IMG/VR virus record: IMGVR_UViG_3300021964_000132
Location: 1-45,655 of that record
Strand: one strand, 5' to 3'
DNA: 45,655 nt
Source: a virus
Of the stretch, positions 40,284 to 45,655 are shown piece by piece. The translations under genes were made by a program, and so were the position numbers. How positions within the stretch are numbered: position 1 is the first letter of the stretch; each line of letters starts with the position of its first letter. The notes below the pieces were generated by a model. That model did not search any database and was not told where the DNA came from. It saw nothing but the letters and a program-made list of their open reading frames with translations.

Positions 40284-41012
40284 ATGACACAGCAAGACAA
40301 ATCACAAGAATCTAAAAAACAAGAACAAAAGAAGCCACAGGACAACACGGGTGTGATGATGACAGGACACATCAAGATCTTTGACCCTGAAACAGGCGAA
40401 GTTATAGTTGACAAGAGGAACGCCATACACTACGAGAACATGTCGCAGGCGTTGGCCAATTCACTGGCCAACAAGAGCAACGGTTTTGTCCATGAGATGG
40501 CTTTTGGCAATGGTGGGACCAGTGTTGACCCCACGGGGATAATAACATATTTGACCCCAAATTCCACAGGAACCAATGCGAGCCTTTACAACCAGACATA
40601 CTACAAAGTCATAGACGACAATTCAGCAACCAACAAGGACACCACGCGTAACAAGATGGAGATCAGACACACCGCGGGAAACAAATACACCGACATAGTG
40701 TGCACCTGCACACTGGACTACGGTGAACCAACCGGACAGGCCGCTTTTGACAACACCACGGATTTCAATGGCGACTATGTGTTCGATGAGCTGGGTCTAA
40801 AAAGTTGGGAGGGCACAGAGAACGGTTCTACCAACAAGTTGTTGACTCACGTGATATTCCATCCGGTACAGAAGTCATTGAACAGATTGATACAGATTGA
40901 TTACACCTTGAGGATACAGAGTTTGACAACTTTCACAGAGACCAGTGCGACCGCGCTTACCACGTCTAACACCGTAAGCGGAACCACGTCGGGTGCGAAC
41001 ACAGGATACTAG
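40284..41012 (+). CDS. Virion structural protein of unknown role
   Basis: This 242-residue protein has a charged, Gln/Lys-rich start (MTQQDKSQESKKQEQKK) and then TGHIKIFDPETGEVIVDKRN, AIHYENMSQALANSLANKSN and HEMAFGNGGTSVDPTGIITY. I recall this pattern from structural proteins of marine T4-like phages but have no function for it. A C-terminal beta region (DVVCTC-like strands and LNRLIQIDYTLRIQSL) ends in a Thr/Ser-rich tail. It follows the giant gene by ten bases and is followed by the fibre-like gene three bases after its stop, so it is a likely baseplate or fibre connector. Confidence 0.7.
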   Translation: MTQQDKSQESKKQEQKKPQDNTGVMMTGHIKIFDPETGEVIVDKRNAIHYENMSQALANSLANKSNGFVHEMAFGNGGTSVDPTGIITYLTPNSTGTNASLYNQTYYKVIDDNSATNKDTTRNKMEIRHTAGNKYTDIVCTCTLDYGEPTGQAAFDNTTDFNGDYVFDELGLKSWEGTENGSTNKLLTHVIFHPVQKSLNRLIQIDYTLRIQSLTTFTETSATALTTSNTVSGTTSGANTGY

Positions 41013-41015
41013 AGT

Positions 41016-42182
41016 ATGGCATACATCGTAAACAAAACCGACAACACAGCATCACCAAACCAGTACACTGTACAAGATGGGGTGATCAACACACAGACAG
41101 ACTTGAGTTTCATAGGCAAGGGCTATGCGGGTTATGGAGAAGCCATAGCGGAAAACTTCCTGCACCTGTTGGAAAATTTTTCAAACAGCACCGCACCCAC
41201 CAAACCCATAAAAGGACAGTTGTGGTTTGACAGTGCCAACAACAGGCTCAAGGTGTACACTGGCGCAGACTTTGTTCCGTCTGGTGGTAACGTGCCATAC
41301 CAGGCGACGCAACCCAGTGCCATAAATCAAGGAGACCTATGGATCGACTCGGACACCGGACAACTGTACTTCTACAACGGTAGCAGTTCCATATTAGTGG
41401 GACCTCCCGCCTCCACAGGCACAAAGAATGGTTTTGAGTTTGAAACCATCCTGGATTCCACCGACGCCTCACAGGACATAACAAAATGGTACAACGACGA
41501 TGTGCTTATTGCCATAATATCAGGCAACAGTTTTACACCCAAGGTATCTATCTCTGGATTTTCGACCATACAGCAGGGAATAACACTAAATTCTTCCACC
41601 AATGTGTTGGGAGGAACTTTGGTCGGCAATGCGGACACAGCCACAGAGGCAACCAACGTCACGGTATCAGCCAACAACTCAGCCAACGAGACCGTATACC
41701 TCACATTTGTTGACGGAGCAATCGGCACACAGGGCATAGAGACGGACACCAGCCTGTCATACAACCCAAGCACCAATGTGCTGACCACTACAGCCAGTTC
41801 GGCACGGTACGCTGACTTGGCGGAGATCTATGAATCAGATGCTGAATACGATGTGGGCACGGTCGTTATATTCGGCGGTGAAAAAGAAATAACGATCTCC
41901 AAAGAAGGCAATGACATAAGAGTAGCCGGAGTAATCAGTGATAACCCGGCCTACCTAATGAATTCGGAAGCGACAGGTTTGCCTGTAGCACTCGCGGGAA
42001 AGGTCAAATGCAAGGTTGTGGGACACATAAACAAGGGTGACATGTTGTCATCGCATCCGACACACAACGGCGTTGCCAAGAAGACACACGATCCGCAGGT
42101 GGGAGAGGTCATAGGAAAAGCACTGGAAGACTACGATTCTGATGAAATAGGCACTATTAATATAGTGGTGGGAAGGTGCTAA
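41016..42182 (+). CDS. Tail fibre-like protein A (paralogous N-terminus with the next gene)
   Basis: This 388-residue protein starts MAYIVNKTDNTASPNQYTVQ, with LSFIGKGYAGYGEAIAENFL followed by LHLLENF and PIKGQLWFDSANNRLKVYTG. That N-terminal module is shared with the next gene. The C-terminal part, ARYADLAEIYESDAEYDVGT followed by VVIFGGEKEIT, belongs to a beta-rich domain often found at the ends of phage fibres, and the chain ends with NIVVGRC. It probably forms a fibre or collar-whisker component anchored to the baseplate by the shared N-terminus and exposed by the C-terminus. No ribosome binding site is obvious; the start is supported by the shared MAY(I/T)(V/I)NKTD beginning. Confidence 0.75.
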   Translation: MAYIVNKTDNTASPNQYTVQDGVINTQTDLSFIGKGYAGYGEAIAENFLHLLENFSNSTAPTKPIKGQLWFDSANNRLKVYTGADFVPSGGNVPYQATQPSAINQGDLWIDSDTGQLYFYNGSSSILVGPPASTGTKNGFEFETILDSTDASQDITKWYNDDVLIAIISGNSFTPKVSISGFSTIQQGITLNSSTNVLGGTLVGNADTATEATNVTVSANNSANETVYLTFVDGAIGTQGIETDTSLSYNPSTNVLTTTASSARYADLAEIYESDAEYDVGTVVIFGGEKEITISKEGNDIRVAGVISDNPAYLMNSEATGLPVALAGKVKCKVVGHINKGDMLSSHPTHNGVAKKTHDPQVGEVIGKALEDYDSDEIGTINIVVGRC

Positions 42183-42192
42183 ATATAAGCAA

Positions 42193-43617
42193 ATGGCGTA
42201 CACAATCAACAAAACAGACGGCACAGTAGTAACAACGATCACAGACGGAACGGTGGACAACACCACGTCGTTGCAGTTGTTTGGTAAATCATACTCAGGT
42301 TTCGGTGAAGGCCTAAACGAGAACCTAGTCAAACTGTTGGAGAACGCCGCATCGACATCGGCACCAAGCGCACCTCTCAGGGGTGAACTATGGTTCGACA
42401 CGACCACAAATCAGATAAAAGTTTACGATGGAACAAGTTTCAAGCCCACAGGAGGCGCCAAGGCTGATTCAATCATTCCAACATCACCATCGACAGGCGA
42501 CCTATGGTTAGACACCACAAACGATCAGGTGTTCGTGTACACAGGCGACACAAGATCACACCAAACCAACTCAGGTTGGGAACTGATTGGTCCAGCATTC
42601 ACGGCGGGGCAGACAGAATCAGGTTGGAAGATAGAAACACTGGCCAGCGCGGGAGGAAACAAGGTTGTTTCTTCGATGTACGTGGGCAACACAAGAGTGG
42701 CGATACTCTCCAAAGAGACCTTCACACCGAGTGCCTCACAATCAGGCTTCGCTGAGATAAGAGCGGGTCTGACTTTGAATTCCACACTGGGCGCAGTGTT
42801 CGAAGGTTCGAGCACACAGGCCGCAACTTTGGACACAACAGACACCACGAATGCCACATCACCGGGCGAGGCCCTACAGGGTGGTGCCAATTTCTTAAGA
42901 TCAAACACATCAGACACCATGGCCGGCGCATTGACCATAGACAATGACACGGGTATAATTTTAGGTGACGCACAGGAATTGACCATCTCTGTTTCAAGCA
43001 ATGATGTAACTATAGCGCAGACATCACAGGACAAGGATCTTAGTTTCACAATCAATGATGGTGGCGTGACAAAAACACCACTCGTTTTCACAGGAGCAAC
43101 AGGTGATATAACACTTACAGGAAACACCACAGTTACAGGTAATCTTACAATCACTGGAGAATTTGAGAACAGTTCGAGCGAGATCAACATAGTGAATGAC
43201 GCTTTCATCAAATTAAACACAGGGAATTCCGAAACAGATTCAGGAATTATAGTGGAAACATCAGACACCGACGACGCAAGATTGAAATACAATGTGACAG
43301 CCAACTACTGGGAAGCTGGAGAGAACGCCACGTACTCACAGATAATTAGATTGGCGGACACCACAGATGATGGTGCGGCGAATCACTCTACTACACTGAA
43401 GTCATCATCAACAGGTGGATTGACTTTAGATTCGTTGACCGTAGCAACACCAGGTTCGGCAATAACACCAACAGATTCTAGAGAAACGGTGCCAACCATC
43501 GCACAGGTGGCCACTTTCGGAGACCAATGGGGTGGTTCAGAGAAGACTGTATCAACTGTTGCACCAACAAGTGGTCAAGGCAGTGACGGAGACTTCTGGT
43601 TCGTAAGGGAGGCATAA
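42193..43617 (+). CDS. Tail fibre-like protein B (paralogous N-terminus with the previous gene)
   Basis: This 474-residue protein begins MAYTINKTDGTVVTTITDGT and continues LQLFGKSYSGFGEGLNENLV, KLLENAASTSAPSAPLRGEL and WFDTTTNQIKVYDGTSFKPT, parallel to protein A. Middle and C-terminal parts (about residues 270-390) are repetitive Thr/Gly beta strands such as GDITLTGNTTVTGNLTITGE, like fibre shafts, then NDAFIKLNTGNSETDSGIIV. It ends with GSDGDFWFVREA, a motif that may be an exposed tip or anchor for another fibre. The start is 10 bases after the previous stop; an AAATA lies just upstream. Confidence 0.75.
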   Translation: MAYTINKTDGTVVTTITDGTVDNTTSLQLFGKSYSGFGEGLNENLVKLLENAASTSAPSAPLRGELWFDTTTNQIKVYDGTSFKPTGGAKADSIIPTSPSTGDLWLDTTNDQVFVYTGDTRSHQTNSGWELIGPAFTAGQTESGWKIETLASAGGNKVVSSMYVGNTRVAILSKETFTPSASQSGFAEIRAGLTLNSTLGAVFEGSSTQAATLDTTDTTNATSPGEALQGGANFLRSNTSDTMAGALTIDNDTGIILGDAQELTISVSSNDVTIAQTSQDKDLSFTINDGGVTKTPLVFTGATGDITLTGNTTVTGNLTITGEFENSSSEINIVNDAFIKLNTGNSETDSGIIVETSDTDDARLKYNVTANYWEAGENATYSQIIRLADTTDDGAANHSTTLKSSSTGGLTLDSLTVATPGSAITPTDSRETVPTIAQVATFGDQWGGSEKTVSTVAPTSGQGSDGDFWFVREA

Positions 43618-43621
43618 TCCC

Positions 43622-45046
43622 ATGGCCACAGTCGTCAAGACATTCAACTACACAGGCACACTTCAGCAGGCCACTGTACCACCAGGTACACAGTCAATAG
43701 ACGTGCACCTTTGGGGTGGCGCCGGCGGCGGTGGTGGAGGAGACCAAGGAGGTCCAGGTGGATCGGGAGCGGCCGGACACTATGTGACAAAAACATCAAT
43801 TTCAATATCATCAGCGCAGATAGGACAGACTATGAACATCGCAGTGGGAGGCGGTGCCGGAGGTGGTGGAAATGGCAGTAATACACCTGGTGGAGCCAAC
43901 GGCAAGAGTATCACGGGCTACTCAGGAGGAACAGGTGGTCGCTCTGGTCCGTCGGGCTTTTCAGGATCAGGTGGTGGCGGCGGTGGAGCCACGGTGGTAC
44001 AGATAGGTGGAACAGACATCGCGGTGGCCGGCGGCGGAGGCGGCGGCGGCGGAGCCGGTATAGCCTCAAACGGTACGGCGGGCATCAACACAAATTCAGC
44101 TACATCGAACTCTCCAGGAACACTAGGAGAGAATGGTAAGAACCACTCCGGAGACGGTGGTGGTGGTGGAGCCGGTGGCGGTGGAGTCGACGGTGGTAGA
44201 TCAGGAAACGCAGGATCGGGAGACAACGGCGGAACAGGTGGTCGCTCCGGTTCCAATAACGCCGCAGGCGGTACGTCATCAAACGGATCAGGCATCACAC
44301 CAGGCGGCACGGGTTCACAATATTATAGATCAGGAGTAGCAGTGGCTGGTCGCGCGGGAAGATCAGGAGCAAACGGCAGGGCAGTAGTGGTATTCAACAT
44401 AGGTGTGCAGGCCAACTACAAAGTTTCAGGCACATGGAAGAGCATCAGTGACATGTACACCAAGGTTGCGGGTTCTTGGAAGAGCATCACAGCGGCATAC
44501 TACAAAGTTGGCGGCGTATGGAAGGCAATGTTCAACTCAGGTGTCAATTTCATATCAACTGCGGCAGGGTTTGGAGACTCGTCTGGTAGTTCCAGCTCTG
44601 GAGGCGGTGGAACTGGTGGTGGTTGTTTCATAGCGGGCACAATGATAACCATGGCGGATGGATCACACAAACCGGTTGAACAGGTAGACATACGAGACGA
44701 AGTAGCAGTGGGTGGTTTTGTTTTCGCCACAGGTAAATTCCTCATAGACAACCTGTATGACTACAAAGGGATAAAGGTTTCCGGCACGCACATGGTCAAA
44801 GAGAATGGTAAATGGACACGTGTAGAGGACAGTGAACATGGTGTCGCGCTGGGCAATGACGAACACATCGTGTACGTTTTTGGATCAGAGCACAGGAGAA
44901 TCATAATCAACGGTACGGAATTCACAGACTACTTCGAACTGAGCGAACAGGAAGAACTTATCAACCACGGCGAGGGAATATTCAGCAATTGGCGAGATCA
45001 TGATAGACAGATTCATGGTAAAAATGTTAATATACTGAATGCTTGA
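43622..45046 (+). CDS. Glycine-rich fibre protein with C-terminal Hint (intein-like) domain
   Basis: This 474-residue protein has three parts. First, VKTFNYTGTLQQATVPPGTQ and a long Gly-rich region (about 30-250) with runs of Gly in patterns like AGGGAGGGGNG, as in glycine-rich adhesin tips of T-even-type phages. Then three WK repeats (YKVSGTWKSI, TKVAGSWKSI, YKVGGVWKAM; residues about 260-300). Finally a Hint domain (335-474): Cys335 in GGCFIAGTMITMADGS, KPVEQVDIRDEV, and VSGTHMV with His390. Hint domains cleave the chain at the N-terminal Cys by N-S acyl shift. The intein C-terminal His-Asn pair is not seen, so splicing is unlikely. Its end overlaps the next gene by eight bases. Confidence 0.82.
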   Translation: MATVVKTFNYTGTLQQATVPPGTQSIDVHLWGGAGGGGGGDQGGPGGSGAAGHYVTKTSISISSAQIGQTMNIAVGGGAGGGGNGSNTPGGANGKSITGYSGGTGGRSGPSGFSGSGGGGGGATVVQIGGTDIAVAGGGGGGGGAGIASNGTAGINTNSATSNSPGTLGENGKNHSGDGGGGGAGGGGVDGGRSGNAGSGDNGGTGGRSGSNNAAGGTSSNGSGITPGGTGSQYYRSGVAVAGRAGRSGANGRAVVVFNIGVQANYKVSGTWKSISDMYTKVAGSWKSITAAYYKVGGVWKAMFNSGVNFISTAAGFGDSSGSSSSGGGGTGGGCFIAGTMITMADGSHKPVEQVDIRDEVAVGGFVFATGKFLIDNLYDYKGIKVSGTHMVKENGKWTRVEDSEHGVALGNDEHIVYVFGSEHRRIIINGTEFTDYFELSEQEELINHGEGIFSNWRDHDRQIHGKNVNILNA

Positions 45047-45655
45047 TAACAGTTTCTACCACGGCCAACAGGGCGAATGCTTCCGACAACTAGACAAACA
45101 CTGGCAAGACATAAAACACGAGTTCGACTCTCAGCCCAACAAGACATTCCTAGACCCAGAGGACTTCTCTGACAGCGTCCGAGGACTGCCAGAGGACTTC
45201 GATGACAGGTCCGGAGACTACGTCAGTGGCGAATGGCGTGCGCTGGGCATACAGTCTGGTGATCACGAGGGACAGTCGTTCAACGACTATCCCATGCTGT
45301 ACTCCATACTGAGGAAATTCCCATACAAGACCAACGTGGCCATAATGACCGTTGGTCCCAAAACCAAGATCGGCAACCACACGGACAACGAGGGAGGATG
45401 GAGATACCAGATGTGCCTGGATGATGGTGGTGGAGACCAGAGCGGAATGTGGGTTAAGAATCTCGAGACTGGAAAACAAGAACTAATGACCTGGAAAACC
45501 GGTGAGGCATACGTTTTCCAGCCAGGACTGCAACTACACAACGGATTCAACCACAATCCTGGCCCAAGGACCACACTTCTCATTGACTTTTGGAAGGAAT
45601 CCCAGTACACTAAAGAAAGTTTCGACAAATATTACCAGCACTACTCGGAGTGTTT
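45039..45655 (+). CDS. 2-oxoglutarate/Fe(II) oxygenase, aspartyl-hydroxylase type, 3' end cut off
   Basis: The start ATG at 45039 lies inside the end of the Hint gene (ATGCTTGA overlap); the frame is open to the window edge, giving 205 residues. An in-frame TGA lies just upstream, so this is the first start. The core VGPKTKIGNHTDN contains the metal motif H-x-D, and QLHNGFNHNPGPRTTLLIDF supplies the second His and the 2-oxoglutarate-binding Arg. Together they match the Asp_Arg_Hydrox (aspartyl/asparaginyl hydroxylase) family. In phages such enzymes are of unknown target; here a virion or fibre protein is possible given the coupling to the fibre gene. The substrate is inferred, not seen. Confidence 0.82.
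   Translation, partial: MLDNSFYHGQQGECFRQLDKHWQDIKHEFDSQPNKTFLDPEDFSDSVRGLPEDFDDRSGDYVSGEWRALGIQSGDHEGQSFNDYPMLYSILRKFPYKTNVAIMTVGPKTKIGNHTDNEGGWRYQMCLDDGGGDQSGMWVKNLETGKQELMTWKTGEAYVFQPGLQLHNGFNHNPGPRTTLLIDFWKESQYTKESFDKYYQHYSEC

Noticed and set aside
43918-44310. Minus-strand Pro-rich open frame
   Set aside because: Antisense of the Gly-rich region (GGN read backwards gives Pro codons); no start context and the opposite strand has a full gene.
1-45655. CRISPR arrays, insertion sequences, tRNA genes
   Set aside because: None was seen: no regularly spaced short repeats, no transposase, no terminal inverted repeats and no complete tRNA cloverleaf.

Overview
The window is a segment of a large tailed phage of the T4-like myovirus superfamily (marine cyanophage/pelagiphage type), not cellular DNA. 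Recognisable T4 core genes include the portal (gp20), prohead protease (gp21) and scaffold (gp22), a tape measure, gp26/gp51-like hub genes, gp46/gp47 recombination nuclease, the late sigma factor gp55, and the baseplate genes gp48, gp53, gp5, gp25 and gp6. Copies of the T4-type late promoter core TATAAATA agree with the presence of gp55. The host cannot be named from the sequence. By eye, base composition is balanced and the core genes strongly prefer AGG/AGA for Arg and ATA for Ile.

Layout. 1-7355 (minus strand): head and tail-length block, transcribed leftward: tape measure, portal, a gp67-position protein, a DUF115-like protein, an acidic prohead core protein, gp21, and gp22 (cut by the window edge). 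7356-7436: a short divergent intergenic region with two TATAAATA boxes facing each other. 7437-9362 (plus): a gp26-like gene, a gp51-like reading frame reached through an apparent -1 frameshift site, a coiled-coil protein and a conserved-looking unknown. 9304-10074 (minus): an acetyltransferase-fold-like protein. 10075-10575: 500 bases without an evident gene, holding a strongly structured, probably minus-strand RNA. 10576-12683 (plus): a radical SAM enzyme and a glycosyltransferase-like protein with different codon use. 12696-13100 (plus): a GIY-YIG nuclease. 13159-17365 (minus): a small basic protein, gp46, a 54-residue protein, gp47 and gp55.

17463-45046 (plus): one long late baseplate and fibre cluster starting at a TATAAATA box: gp48, gp53, a probable hub protein, gp5, gp25, gp6, a 4290-residue structural protein, a 242-residue structural protein, two paralogous fibre-like proteins and a glycine-rich fibre ending in a Hint (intein-like) domain. 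Many of these genes overlap through TAATG or similar junctions, as expected of a co-translated assembly operon. The last gene, overlapping the Hint gene and cut by the right edge, is a 2-oxoglutarate oxygenase of the aspartyl-hydroxylase type.

How it fits together: gp55 drives late transcription; gp46/47 support recombination-dependent replication; the left block builds the prohead; the gp26/gp51 pair plus tape measure and the right block build the tail and baseplate. The most unusual elements are the gp26/gp51 frameshift, the structured non-coding region at 10.1-10.35 kb, the giant baseplate protein with a copper-ligand-like cupredoxin motif and seven FG-GAP repeats, the lysozyme-less gp5 with a terminal S74 motif, and the Hint-bearing glycine-rich fibre.
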